The notes below the pieces were generated by a model. The model ran no database searches and was not told the DNA's origin. It saw only the letters and a program-made list of their open reading frames with translations. Positions 37,719-48,061 of a stretch of DNA of 64,000 bases are shown piece by piece. Position numbers and translations under genes: made by a program. Source of the stretch: Dyella amyloliquefaciens (lineage in GTDB: Bacteria; Pseudomonadota; Gammaproteobacteria; Xanthomonadales; Rhodanobacteraceae). Location of the stretch: the NCBI RefSeq assembly GCF_004296575.1, contig NZ_SAYT01000002.1, forward strand, positions 372,001 through 436,000, read 5' to 3'. Every line of letters begins with the position of its first letter. Position 1 is the stretch's first letter.

Positions 37719-39263
37719 TCATCCCTTCAGTCGCACCCAGACGGCGATCAGATAGACGACGGCAACGCCGAGCACGATCAGCGTCAAGATCATGTTCCGC
37801 AGGTGGTCGCGCCGGCGGTCCCTTGGCGTCGGGTAGAACGGAATCGAGGCCAGCACCGGCACACCGATGGCGTGTTCGACTTGCCATATCGAACGGACAC
37901 GCGGATCGAACCACACCAGTGCGAACAGCAGCCCCAGCGGCAGGGCGATGGACAATGCGATACCCGCCAGGCCGAAATGCATGAAGCGCAGGCCGGACGG
38001 CGTCAGCGGCATGACCGCTGGATTCTGGATAAGGAAGTTGAGGCCACGCTGCTCGGCATCGAGATTCATCGACACTCGCGCGTTCTCGCGGCGCTTCAGC
38101 AGGTCCTGGTAGACATCGCGGTTGACGTTGTAGTCACGCGTCAGCTCTGCCGTGACGTTCTCGGAATTGGCGATGCGCGTGCTGCGCTGCAGTTCCGTCT
38201 GCAGCATCGATTCGCTCGCGCTCATGCGCGCCGCCGCGGCAGCCGTGGAGGCACGCGTCGAGGCCAGCTGCGTCTTGATCTGCTGATACGCGGGATTGAA
38301 TGTCACGCTGCTGTCCAGGGCGGTCGGCGTCCCCGCCATCTTTGCGGCCGCCTGGTGCTGCTCGGCCGTCGCCAGCTGCTGCTTCAGGTCGTCCATCTGG
38401 TGCCTGATGCGCACCACATCGGGATACGAATCGGTGTAGGTGAGCTGCAACCTGCTTAGCTGCGCCTGCAGCTCGCCCAACTGGGCCCGCAATGCGCCAT
38501 CCGCGGTCTGTACGGTGTTGACCTCGGATTCCCCGTTGAGCTGCGCCGCCAACGATGCTTCCTGCGACCGGCGCTCCATCAGGTCCATCCGCGACGACTC
38601 GATCTGAGTGCGCAGCTGGCTGATGCGCGCCGCCGTGTCGGCCTCGTTGCCGGGACGCGCATCGGCATTCTCGTCGCGATACAGCTTCAGCTTGTCCTCG
38701 GCGTCGGTGAGCTTCTTGCGATACGCCTCGACCTGGCTATTGATGAACTCGTACGCCTCGCGGCTTTCGCGCTGCTTCGAAGCCAGGCTCTCGCTGATGA
38801 ACAACTGCGCGAACGCCCGCGTCACCTCGTAGCTGCGGCGCGCGTTGTTGTCGCTGTAGGTGATGGTGATCAGGTTGTCCCGGGCAATCAGCACCACGGT
38901 GCGCGACTTGATGCCCTCGATGATGCGGTCCTGCTCGAGCGGCGACGGGTTGCTCGCCATCCAGCCGCCGACCTCCAGGATGCGCGACATCACCTTCCGC
39001 CCGAAGATCACGTCACGCGCCATGCTGGCGCGGTTCTTGTTGCCCGTCGGCGCCGCGGCACCTTCCATCAACGGGGTGATGATGGTGCTTTCCTGCGCAA
39101 GAATCGTCGTAGACGCGACGTACTTGCGCGGCCACAGCATGCCCACCGCCAGCGCCACCAGTGCAATCACTGCAAAGCCCACACCGAGCGCCAGACGGCG
39201 GCGACGCGCTTCGTTGATCAATGACGGCACGAGGCTCGACATCGGCCTGAGTTCTCCACTCAT
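37719..39263 (-). CDS. Wzz-type polysaccharide chain-length determinant
   Basis: This 514-residue inner-membrane protein has a first helix at ~24-45 (LGVGFAVIALVALAVGMLW), a long periplasmic coiled-coil region (~165-400) and two C-terminal helices (~425-450 and ~487-508). The segment after the coiled coil contains the GNVR-like region. Such proteins control chain length and contact both the export channel and the cytoplasmic kinase. It lies 37 bp downstream of the Wza-type gene. The extra C-terminal helix resembles the exosortase-A type of chain-length protein. Confidence 0.88.
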   Translation of the reverse strand: MSGELRPMSSLVPSLINEARRRRLALGVGFAVIALVALAVGMLWPRKYVASTTILAQESTIITPLMEGAAAPTGNKNRASMARDVIFGRKVMSRILEVGGWMASNPSPLEQDRIIEGIKSRTVVLIARDNLITITYSDNNARRSYEVTRAFAQLFISESLASKQRESREAYEFINSQVEAYRKKLTDAEDKLKLYRDENADARPGNEADTAARISQLRTQIESSRMDLMERRSQEASLAAQLNGESEVNTVQTADGALRAQLGELQAQLSRLQLTYTDSYPDVVRIRHQMDDLKQQLATAEQHQAAAKMAGTPTALDSSVTFNPAYQQIKTQLASTRASTAAAAARMSASESMLQTELQRSTRIANSENVTAELTRDYNVNRDVYQDLLKRRENARVSMNLDAEQRGLNFLIQNPAVMPLTPSGLRFMHFGLAGIALSIALPLGLLFALVWFDPRVRSIWQVEHAIGVPVLASIPFYPTPRDRRRDHLRNMILTLIVLGVAVVYLIAVWVRLKG

Positions 39264-39300
39264 GGCAGCACCTCCCTTTCCCTAGTCCCCTGGCGCGGCG

Positions 39301-39924
39301 TCAGAACGCCCGCATCGGCACCGTAACGACGTCTCCGGGCTGTACCGGATAGTTGGTAGCGAGATCGCCCTGTTGCAGCACCTTGTCCAGGCGAATGGCG
39401 TAAGGCGTGGTCACGCCATCCTTGCCTTCGCGGAACAATTCAGTGCGATCCGGCGCGGCGAATTCGGTGGTGCCACCCGCCGCCAGCACGGCATCGAGCA
39501 CCGTCATGCCCTGGCGATAAGGCAGCGAAACCGGCGTGCGCACGGCGCCGGTGACGCGCACGCGCGAAAGATATTCGTGGCTGCGCAGCGCGGTAAGGAT
39601 CACCGCCACCTGCGGATCACGCACGTAGGATTGCAGCTTGCCCTTGATCTCGACCGCGACTTCCTCCGGCGTCTTTCCGCCAGCCATCACGTCGCCGATC
39701 AGCGGGACGGTGATCTTGCCGTCAGGTCGCACCGGCACGCTGACACTGAGGTCGGGGTTCTGCCACACCGTGACCTGCAGCTGATCGTCAACGCCAATAA
39801 GGTAGGTTCCAACGGCTTGCGCCTGCGGGTCGATCTTGGGCGCATCGGTCGAACCGCGGCCCGTGGCACACGCGGCCAGCATCGCGGTAAGGCACAAAAC
39901 AACGAACAAACGTAGACATTTCAT
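39301..39924 (-). CDS. Wza-type polysaccharide export lipoprotein
   Basis: This 207-residue protein has a lipoprotein signal with lipobox LAAC (cysteine near residue 20), a polysaccharide export domain starting at YLIGVDDQLQVTVWQN and a soluble ligand-binding beta-grasp domain (VRVTGAVRTPVSLPYRQG). It would form or gate the outer-membrane channel. It is the first gene of the nine-gene operon. The ATG at 39924 begins the lipoprotein signal; a longer reading from 39963 would put charged residues in front. Confidence 0.9.
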   Translation of the reverse strand: MKCLRLFVVLCLTAMLAACATGRGSTDAPKIDPQAQAVGTYLIGVDDQLQVTVWQNPDLSVSVPVRPDGKITVPLIGDVMAGGKTPEEVAVEIKGKLQSYVRDPQVAVILTALRSHEYLSRVRVTGAVRTPVSLPYRQGMTVLDAVLAAGGTTEFAAPDRTELFREGKDGVTTPYAIRLDKVLQQGDLATNYPVQPGDVVTVPMRAF

Positions 39925-39968
39925 GGCGGGCCCCCTGCGCATACAAAATGTGAACTGCGTCACCTAGG

Positions 39969-39999
39969 AGTATATCCACGCCCCAACAGAACTTGACAA
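39969..39999 (-). promoter_or_regulatory. Candidate promoter of the export operon
   Basis: On the minus strand, TTGTCA (39999-39994) and TATACT (39974-39969) are separated by 19 bp. They lie 45 bp upstream of the Wza-type start. The spacing is longer than the optimum of 17, so this is a plausible but not strong sigma-70 promoter. Confidence 0.4.
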
Positions 40000-40284
40000 A
40001 ACCATTAGTTCTATGACTTGCCGCACATGGATTCGCAAGAAAGCCGCGCACGCTTTCGACATGATTCGCACGGTGGCGTCGGCGATACTGAATGCGAACG
40101 CCCAACAGCCCGTTACCGCGCCGTCCATCAGCCACAAGACAGCACCGGGTTTAGACCATTTGGCCGATGAGGCCACGCATGACACCCGCGCGTCGATGCG
40201 CGAAGCCATGCACCTCCTGCTTCCGGTTGATATGGCCGGCATGAAGCCGTCCCTACCCGCATCGACAGCCATCCAGGAACCACC
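40000..40284. other. Intergenic region between divergent genes
   Basis: This stretch separates the export operon from the SDR gene. It is less GC-rich than the coding DNA around it. No repeat or convincing small gene was seen. An AGGAACC ribosome site for the SDR lies at its end. Confidence 0.4.
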
Positions 40285-41085
40285 ATGCCCAAGGCTCCCG
40301 ATATCGCCGCCCATGACGCCAGCCCGCTCACGGGAAAGACCGTCCTTGTCACCGGTGGCGCACAAGGCATAGGACGCGGCATCGCGCAGGCCATACTCGG
40401 CGCAGGCGGGTGTGTATGCATCGGTGATCGCGATGTCGAAGCGGGCAAGGCCTGCATCGACGAATGGCAGGCTGGAACACGCGCCCACTTCATCGCCGTC
40501 GACGTGGCGCGCGAAGCCAGCATCCAACGCTGGATCGCCGCCGCACTCAAGCGCTTCGGTCGCATCGATGGCCTGGTGAACAACGCCGGCATCGCCCATC
40601 CGCACGTCGCACCACTCAGCGAACTCGCGCTGTCCGATTGGAACCGCTACCTCGCCACCAATCTCACCGGAGCATTCCTGTGCTGCAAGCACGCCATGCC
40701 AGAACTGAAAAAGCATCACGGCGCGATCGTGAACATTGCATCCACACGCGCACTGCAATCAGAACCGGATACGGAAGCCTATGCGGCAAGCAAAGGAGGA
40801 CTCGTTGCCTTCACTCACGCATTGGCTGTAAGCGCAGGACCAAACGTGCGCGCCAACGTGATTCTCCCTGGCTGGATTGCAACGGATGCGTGGCGCAAGC
40901 CGTCGGAGCGAAGCAAGCCATCACTCAGTCGGCGCGATCACGCTCAGCATCCGGCAGGTCGAGTGGGCACGCCCGAAGACATCGGTGCGCTGGCCGTCTA
41001 TCTGCTCTCGGAGCCATCGAGTTTTATCACCGGCCAATCGTTCGTCGTGGACGGCGGCATGACGATCAAGATGCAATACGCCTAG
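40285..41085 (+). CDS. Short-chain dehydrogenase/reductase
   Basis: This 266-residue classical SDR has TGGAQGIG for cofactor binding, NNAG, a catalytic serine in NIASTR, and YAASK for the Tyr/Lys pair. The C-terminal FVVDGGMT strand is complete. It oxidises or reduces an alcohol or carbonyl; the substrate is not evident. AGGAACC precedes the ATG. It stands alone on the plus strand, divergent from the export operon, so a link to polysaccharide synthesis is not supported. Base composition is slightly less GC-rich than neighbours. Confidence 0.88.
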   Translation: MPKAPDIAAHDASPLTGKTVLVTGGAQGIGRGIAQAILGAGGCVCIGDRDVEAGKACIDEWQAGTRAHFIAVDVAREASIQRWIAAALKRFGRIDGLVNNAGIAHPHVAPLSELALSDWNRYLATNLTGAFLCCKHAMPELKKHHGAIVNIASTRALQSEPDTEAYAASKGGLVAFTHALAVSAGPNVRANVILPGWIATDAWRKPSERSKPSLSRRDHAQHPAGRVGTPEDIGALAVYLLSEPSSFITGQSFVVDGGMTIKMQYA

Positions 41086-41309
41086 CGCGACACATCCAGC
41101 TCGACAGTCGCCGAGATCGCATGTACGAGCGACATGGCGCATATCACTACCGCTTACGCGAGATCAGCGTTCGGTGACGAAGGCTGCTCAAAGCATGCCT
41201 CCTGCGCACACGCAACGTCATTGGCATGTTTCCGGCTATCAAATTTCTGGCTGATTGTTAGCCGCTAACACCCAGACGAAGGTATCCACCCGGCTTGAGG
41301 AGCAGAGCC

Positions 41310-41612
41310 ATGGCAGCCAAAGAGCAAAGTCGAAGCGCAAAATCAAAACCTGCGGACACGGCGCCCGGCAGCAACCCACTCGTGTCGACCGACGCTCTCG
41401 TCGAGGTGGAGTTTGGGAACGTCGTGGATCAGAACCACGTGACGTGGGGCGTAATCAGCAATATGCAGGGAGCGGTGCCTGGCTATACAACACTCCAGCA
41501 CTACATCAATGCCGGGTATCGGATCGACAAAATCGTGCCGTCCACGTACCCGACGACCGCTGCTCAGTCGATAGGCCCACGGTTCGCACTCGTTTCGTTG
41601 AAGTTGGATTAG
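41310..41612 (+). CDS. Small hypothetical protein
   Basis: This 100-residue protein is not recognised. The first ~25 residues are Lys/Ser-rich and polar; the rest (LVEVEFGNVVDQNHVTWGVISN, in two parts here, to ALVSLKLD) looks like a small folded beta/alpha domain. There is no signal peptide or membrane segment. The ATG at 41310 follows GAGGAG by about 7 bp, a strong ribosome site that supports it being real. A TTG 15 bp upstream is possible. Its neighbours (SDR and tRNA genes) suggest no function. Confidence 0.6.
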   Translation: MAAKEQSRSAKSKPADTAPGSNPLVSTDALVEVEFGNVVDQNHVTWGVISNMQGAVPGYTTLQHYINAGYRIDKIVPSTYPTTAAQSIGPRFALVSLKLD

Positions 41613-41685
41613 CTAGCGCACGGCGCCGATCGAGTTGCTGACCGAACCGGAAAGTACGTCAGGAGTACACAGCCAAATCGCGGAC

Positions 41686-41718
41686 AAGAAAAAGGCGCTT
41701 AGATTTCTCCAAGCGCCT
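41686..41718 (-). terminator. Rho-independent terminator of the tRNA operon
   Basis: On the minus strand an 8-bp stem (AGGCGCTT/AAGCGCCT, 41718-41711 with 41700-41693) encloses a 10-nt loop and is followed by a T-rich tract (TTTTCTTG). It lies just downstream of the tRNA-Lys gene. Confidence 0.75.
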
Positions 41719-41726
41719 GTTCCAAT

Positions 41727-41802
<76 letters not shown>

Positions 41803-41832
41803 ATGAAACTGTTTTAACTTACATAGGTCAAC

Positions 41833-41910
41833 TGGGGTGGAAGATGGGACTCGAACCCACGACCCTCGGAATCACAATCCGATGCTCTAACCAGCTGAGC
41901 TACATCCACC
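41833..41910 (-). tRNA. tRNA-His (GTG)
   Basis: The cloverleaf has anticodon loop TTGTGAT with anticodon GTG. The additional 5' G (-1) opposite discriminator C73, typical of tRNA-His, is present at 41910, and CCA is encoded at 41833-41835. One apparent T-T mismatch is seen in the acceptor stem. Confidence 0.92.
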
Positions 41911-41924
41911 ACAAAACCTTGAGT

Positions 41925-42001
41925 TGGCGCGCCCGACAGGAATCGAACCTGCAACCGTCGGCTTAGAAGGCCGATGCTCTATCCGGTTGAGCTACAGGCG
42001 C
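41925..42001 (-). tRNA. tRNA-Arg (TCT)
   Basis: The 77-nt cloverleaf has acceptor GCGCCTG, anticodon loop CTTCTAA (anticodon TCT, reading AGA/AGG), a standard GGTTCGATTCC T-arm and encoded CCA at 41925-41927. Confidence 0.92.
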
Positions 42002-42027
42002 TTGTGCACATTGTGCATAGCATCTGC

Positions 42028-42104
42028 TGGTCGGGGCAGAGGGATTCGAACCCACGACATCCAGCTCCCAAAGCTGGCGCTCTACCAGGCTGAGCTATAC
42101 CCCG
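42028..42104 (-). tRNA. tRNA-Pro (TGG)
   Basis: The 77-nt cloverleaf has acceptor CGGGGTA, anticodon loop TTTGGGA (anticodon TGG) and encoded CCA at 42028-42030. A 173-bp spacer separates it from the upstream tRNA-Arg gene. Confidence 0.92.
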
Positions 42105-42277
42105 ATTTCGAACCCTCAACCGCTTTCGCGGGCTGAAGCTTTGAAATGCTACGGGTGACGCTTCGCCTAGTCAATCCGTATCAAAGCACACCGAACTTCC
42201 AACTCTTGTCCGGCCCGTTTGGCGATTTCCTGCCTTGCGGTGCAATCCGTGGTGTTACCACCTCGTCTTGCCTTAAA

Positions 42278-42354
42278 TGGCGCGCCCGGAGAGATTCGAA
42301 CTCCCGACCACCAAGTTCGTAGCCTGGTACTCTATCCAACTGAGCTACGGGCGC
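42278..42354 (-). tRNA. tRNA-Arg (ACG)
   Basis: The 77-nt cloverleaf has acceptor GCGCCCG, anticodon loop CTACGAA (anticodon ACG, expected to be edited to ICG) and encoded CCA at 42278-42280. It is the first gene of the tRNA operon, about 60 bp downstream of a clear promoter. Confidence 0.92.
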
Positions 42355-42417
42355 GTTTTTAAACTTTTGCTTTGTCGCTTAACCATCTTAGTGGAAAGCG
42401 CCGAAGCGAGAAGCGGA

Positions 42418-42446
42418 ATTATTCAGATTCGAGGCGTGTGCGTCAA
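42418..42446 (-). promoter_or_regulatory. Sigma-70 promoter of the tRNA operon
   Basis: On the minus strand, TTGACG (42446-42441) and AATAAT (42423-42418) are separated by exactly 17 bp, each one base from consensus, followed by a GC-rich discriminator typical of stringently controlled stable RNA promoters. Upstream to about 42699 the DNA is AT-richer than average and holds no visible gene. Confidence 0.7.
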
Positions 42447-42699
42447 CACTTTTTTTCATATTTTTTTCATCGCCGCCAAACAAACTTCAACTACAGCGAT
42501 GAATGCACTTCACTCGAGCCGCCTATCTTAACCGCCCTCTCCATATTCGGCTAGGCCCTTGCGCAAAAAAAACCTCGCCTATAGGTGCGCAACACGTGTG
42601 CAACCACGAAATATAGGGTTCCAGCTGCACCACATCGCCTTGCACGAGACACGCTGGCGACGCCGATACTCCCACGCCAAACCAGATCGCACGCAAAAG

Positions 42700-42723
42700 A
42701 AAAGGCGGCCAAGGCCGCCTTTT
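42700..42723 (-). terminator. Terminator after ftsH
   Basis: A perfect inverted repeat with 11-nt arms (AAAAGGCGGCC and GGCCGCCTTTT) and a 2-nt loop lies 21 bp past the ftsH stop. The T-run on the minus strand fits an intrinsic terminator; the symmetry would also allow termination of plus-strand transcripts. Confidence 0.85.
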
Positions 42724-42744
42724 CCATCGTCTACCAGGCTTCGA

Positions 42745-44687
<1,943 letters not shown>

Positions 44688-44691
<4 letters not shown>

Positions 44692-45338
44692 GCACGGTTC
44701 TCGCCCGATTGCCCGCCATGGATCTTGCGCCCCATGGCTAATGCATACACTTCCCGCGAACGCGCACGGGAAGCCTTAGGTTTACGCATCGTTACGCGGG
44801 TGAAGTCTGCGCGCAAGCTGCGTACGTATTCGTCAAAGCCTGTCCCCTGGAACAACTTGATCAGGAAGGACCCACCCGGTTTAAGCCACTGGCGGCTGAA
44901 ATCCAGCGCCAGCTCGGCCAGGTCCATCGCCCGGATCTGGTCAGCCAGGGCCACGCCACTCATATTGGGGGCCATATCCGACAGCACAAGATCGACCTGC
45001 TGGCCCTGCAGGCGGCTTTCCAGCTCGCGCAGGACCGATTCCTCGCGGAAATCGCCCTGGAGGAAGTCCACCCCGCCTATGCCCTGCATGGGCAGGATGT
45101 CCATGGCGATCACGGTTCCCGTGTCGCCCAGGCGCTGCCGCACCAACTGGGACCAGCCGCCAGGCGCCGCGCCCAGGTCGACCACCCGCATACCGGGCTT
45201 GAGCAGGCGATCCTTGTCGATCAGCTCTTCCAGTTTGTAGACGGCACGCGAACGCGCCCCCTCAGCCTGGGCCTTCTTCACATAAACGTCATCGAAATGC
45301 TCCCGCAGCCAGCGGGAACTGCTTTTGCTGCGAGACAT
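44688..45338 (-). CDS. rlmE: 23S rRNA 2'-O-methyltransferase RlmE
   Basis: This 216-residue FtsJ-type methyltransferase modifies U2552 of 23S rRNA. It has [13 protein letters not shown] for SAM binding, [10 protein letters not shown] carrying the catalytic aspartate, and KLFQG supplying the catalytic lysine. The ATG at 45338 gives the standard N-terminus [17 protein letters not shown]; longer in-frame readings run through the yhbY region on the opposite strand. It is upstream of and overlaps ftsH. Confidence 0.96.
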
Positions 45339-45422
45339 GGGTCGGCAACTGCCACAGATACGGGGGAGATGGCCCCATGATAACCTTACCGGTCCTATCG
45401 CAGCGAATCCGAGACTGAACGC

Positions 45423-45719
45423 ATGGCACTTTCCCCCTCGCAGCGTCGCTATCTGCGCAGCCTTGCCCATGACCTCCACCCCGTGATCCTCCTCGGCGCC
45501 AAGGGCGCGACCGAGGCCGTGGTGAAGGAACTGGACCTGGCTCTCTCCCATCACGAACTGGTCAAGGTGAAGCTTTCCGGTGGCGACAAGGAAGAGCGCC
45601 AGCAGCAGATCGATTTTCTGACCGAAGGCACGAAGTCGGAAAGCGTGCAGCAGATCGGCCATATCGTGGTGCTGTTCCGCCGCAACGAAGACGAGCCGAA
45701 GCTCGCCCTGCCCCGCTGA
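45423..45719 (+). CDS. yhbY: CRM-domain RNA-binding protein YhbY
   Basis: This 98-residue protein consists of one CRM domain, with the [18 protein letters not shown] segment containing the conserved GxxG-like loop. It is associated with the pre-50S ribosomal subunit. The gene is divergent from rlmE, the usual arrangement in Gammaproteobacteria. Its TGA overlaps the next start as TGATG. Confidence 0.94.
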   Translation: MALSPSQRRYLRSLAHDLHPVILLGAKGATEAVVKELDLALSHHELVKVKLSGGDKEERQQQIDFLTEGTKSESVQQIGHIVVLFRRNEDEPKLALPR

Positions 45720-46093
45720 TGGATCTTTCGCTCGATCGCCCCGGCACTTATCTGTTCGTGCGCCGCGTCGGTGCGCGCAGCGTCACCGTGGTCGATCGCG
45801 AACTCACCTCCAGCTTCCTGCTGTCGCCCGAGCGCGCCGTGGAAAACTGGCCGGTGACCGCCTCGAGCGAGCTGGATGCCAGCCACGTGGACGCCATCCT
45901 CGAACTGAAGCCCGAAGTCGTCCTGCTGGGTACTGGCGAGCACCAGGTATTTCCTGCCCCCGCCTTCATGGCCGGCCTGTTGCGCAAGGGCGTGGGCGTG
46001 GAAGTGATGGACAACGCGGCGGCGGCACGCACCTACGACCTGCTGGCCGGCGAGCATCGCCGCGTAGTCGTGGCTTTCATTCTGCCGGCCTGA
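45719..46093 (+). CDS. Mth938-like domain protein
   Basis: This 124-residue protein has the Mth938/NDUFAF3-like fold: a [14 protein letters not shown] segment, [17 protein letters not shown], and [16 protein letters not shown]. Family members are small and soluble; the eukaryotic relative is a complex I assembly factor, but the bacterial role is unknown. It is translationally coupled to yhbY. A perfect hairpin repeat follows the gene and may act as its transcript end. Confidence 0.88.
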   Translation: MDLSLDRPGTYLFVRRVGARSVTVVDRELTSSFLLSPERAVENWPVTASSELDASHVDAILELKPEVVLLGTGEHQVFPAPAFMAGLLRKGVGVEVMDNAAAARTYDLLAGEHRRVVVAFILPA

Positions 46094-46116
46094 TCCCGGC
46101 CGGCCTTCCCTATTTC

Positions 46117-46199
46117 TGTAGGAGCGCACCCAGTGCGCGATGGCCGTGCCTTAGCGTGGCCTAGTCGCAGGTTTATCGCGCACTGGGTGCGCTCCTACA
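46117..46199. repeat. REP-like long perfect hairpin
   Basis: Perfect 25-bp inverted arms (46117-46141 and 46175-46199) enclose 33 bp. The arm begins TGTAGGAGCGCACC, the style of REP elements found between genes in Xanthomonads and Pseudomonads. It sits between convergent genes, where it may protect 3' ends or stop transcription from both sides. Confidence 0.85.
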
Positions 46200-46210
46200 A
46201 CAGCAACATG

Positions 46211-47185
46211 TCAGCGCGAGGGCAGATAACCCATCGGATCGACCGGGTTGCCGTCCTTGCGGATCTGGAACTGCAGCTCGTCACGCGCAGCGCCGGTGGA
46301 ACCCATCTCGGCGATCTGCTGGCCTGCCGTGACGCGCTGACCTTCCTTCACCAGTCGCTTGCTGTTGTGGCCATAGGCCGACAGGTAGCTGTCGTTGTGC
46401 TTGACGATGACCAGCTCGCCGTAGCCCACGAGGCCATTGCCGCTGTAGACCACCACGCCATCGGCGGCGGCACGAACCGGATCGCCCGATTTGCCGGCGA
46501 TCTCGATGCCTGGGATCGCATCGCCAGACTGGAAGCGCTTGATCAGCGAACCATCAGCGGGCCAGCGCCAGGTGACGCCACCATTCGCACGGGTGGCGCC
46601 AGGAGCGATGGCTGCCGGCGGTGTCGGCGGCGGCGTATTGGCGGCCGTCGCGGCGGGGCCACCTGCGACCGGCACCACGGGCGTGGTGCTCGCAGCCGGC
46701 TCTGGTGTCGGGGCTGGTGGCGGCGTCTGCGCAGGCGCCGCCGTGGTGGCCACGGATGACGTGCCCGCAGGGTTTCCCGGATGGGGGGCCGCAGGAGGCG
46801 GGGTCGTCGCCGGCTTGCCCGTGGAGGCGGCCACGGCAGGAGCAACATGCGCCGATGCGCTCGCCGTTGCCGGCTTGCCGTTGACCGGCGCCAGCTTCAG
46901 CTCCTGCCCCGGCCAGATGGTGTACGGCGCGTCGATGTTGTTCCAGCTCGCCAGGTCGCGGAAGTCGACGCCGTTGCGGAACGCGATCGAATAGAGCGTA
47001 TCGCCCTTGGCGACCTTGTAGCTTCCGCCCGGCGCGGACCTGATCACCGTCGCCGGTGCCACGGTAGTGGCGTGCGATGAAGTTGCTCCCGCTGAAGGCT
47101 CGACCACGACCGAGCGCTGCGTTCCGCAGGCAGCCAAAGCCAGGATGGCAGAGGCCAGGGCGACTGACCGGAGATATCCATTCAT
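46211..47185 (-). CDS. nlpD: LysM/M23 lipoprotein, NlpD-type amidase activator
   Basis: This 324-residue lipoprotein has a lipobox (LAAC, cysteine near residue 20), one LysM domain (YKVAKGDTLYSIAFRNG) for peptidoglycan binding, a long Ala/Pro/Thr linker and a C-terminal LytM domain. The LytM zinc ligands appear degenerate (GIEIAG and LQFQIR instead of H-containing motifs), as in E. coli NlpD, which activates the amidase AmiC. The ATG at 47185 begins the signal peptide; an ATG at 47197 would add four residues. It is downstream of surE, pcm and yqaA, the standard order. Confidence 0.92.
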   Translation of the reverse strand: MNGYLRSVALASAILALAACGTQRSVVVEPSAGATSSHATTVAPATVIRSAPGGSYKVAKGDTLYSIAFRNGVDFRDLASWNNIDAPYTIWPGQELKLAPVNGKPATASASAHVAPAVAASTGKPATTPPPAAPHPGNPAGTSSVATTAAPAQTPPPAPTPEPAASTTPVVPVAGGPAATAANTPPPTPPAAIAPGATRANGGVTWRWPADGSLIKRFQSGDAIPGIEIAGKSGDPVRAAADGVVVYSGNGLVGYGELVIVKHNDSYLSAYGHNSKRLVKEGQRVTAGQQIAEMGSTGAARDELQFQIRKDGNPVDPMGYLPSR

Positions 47186-47262
47186 GGCGGGCAGCATACC
47201 GAGGCGGCACGGCTTTTTCATGCGTGTGGCCATCCGTGGTGCGTCAGCGCGCCGGCCATCGT

Positions 47263-47871
47263 TCAGCGCGACCAGAGCCACCAGCCCAGCAGGGCCGCCA
47301 GAATCACCAGCGCCGCCCAGCCGATCCGCTCGATGTGCTTGTGCAGGATGCGCTCGGCGCGCTCGCCAAAAATGCGGATCAGCAGCGCCAGCAACCACAC
47401 GCGCTTGCCACGTCCCACGGCCATGCAGACCAGGAACGGAATCACCGGCACGCCGACGATGCCCGACGCCCAGGTGACGAACTTCATCGGCACGACCGGC
47501 TGCAGCGCCGCGAGCGCGAGCACCACCAGCAGGCCGAGCCAATGCTCTTTCATCTGCAGGCGCAGGTTGTCGACGCCCTTCTCGATTGGCGCCAACAGGT
47601 GAAAGGTATCGAGCAGCGGCGACAACGCGTGGAACGCCCAGTGACCCAGCGCGTAACCCACTAGCGAACCCAGCAACGAGAACAGCAGGCTGAGGTTGGC
47701 GTAGAAGAAAGCCTTGTGACGCTTGCCGAGCATCATCGGCGCCAGCATCACTTCCGGCATGATCGGGAAGATAAAAGCCTCGACGAAGCTCAGCCCGCAC
47801 AGGTAATACACAGCCCTGGGGTGGCGCGCCCACGTCAGGGCGCGCGCATACAGCGGTCCGAACAGACGCAT
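47263..47871 (-). CDS. YqaA/DedA-like VTT-domain membrane protein
   Basis: This 202-residue inner-membrane protein has a VTT (SNARE-associated) domain with the FVEAFIFPIMPEVMLAPMM segment and several helices to the C-terminus. DedA/VTT proteins are linked to lipid-carrier or phospholipid flipping and envelope maintenance. It lies between pcm and nlpD, as in related genomes. The ATG at 47871 is chosen for its match to the family N-terminus; AAGGAA is 11 bp upstream. Confidence 0.88.
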   Translation of the reverse strand: MRLFGPLYARALTWARHPRAVYYLCGLSFVEAFIFPIMPEVMLAPMMLGKRHKAFFYANLSLLFSLLGSLVGYALGHWAFHALSPLLDTFHLLAPIEKGVDNLRLQMKEHWLGLLVVLALAALQPVVPMKFVTWASGIVGVPVIPFLVCMAVGRGKRVWLLALLIRIFGERAERILHKHIERIGWAALVILAALLGWWLWSR

Positions 47872-48061
47872 GCTCAGGAATTTCCTTGTAGGTAGGGCCT
47901 GTTTGATGGCTCCGCGTGGCTCGCGCCGGGATCGGTTTGCGCGCAGGCCAAGGAAGAGTGAGGGCGTGTATGTCGATACACAACCGAGTGATGACGCTGG
48001 CATGCGGGCAAACAGACCCGGCCCGGGCTGCGCGGAGCCGTCAAACAGGCTCTTGAGCGCA

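Noticed and set aside
41924-42136. Plus-strand open frame beginning MARPTGIEPATVG
   Set aside because: This is the antisense of the tRNA-Arg(TCT) and tRNA-Pro genes; such reading frames are a common false annotation.
42277-42531. Plus-strand open frame beginning MARPERFELPTTK
   Set aside because: Antisense of tRNA-Arg(ACG) running into the promoter region; a well-known spurious protein type.
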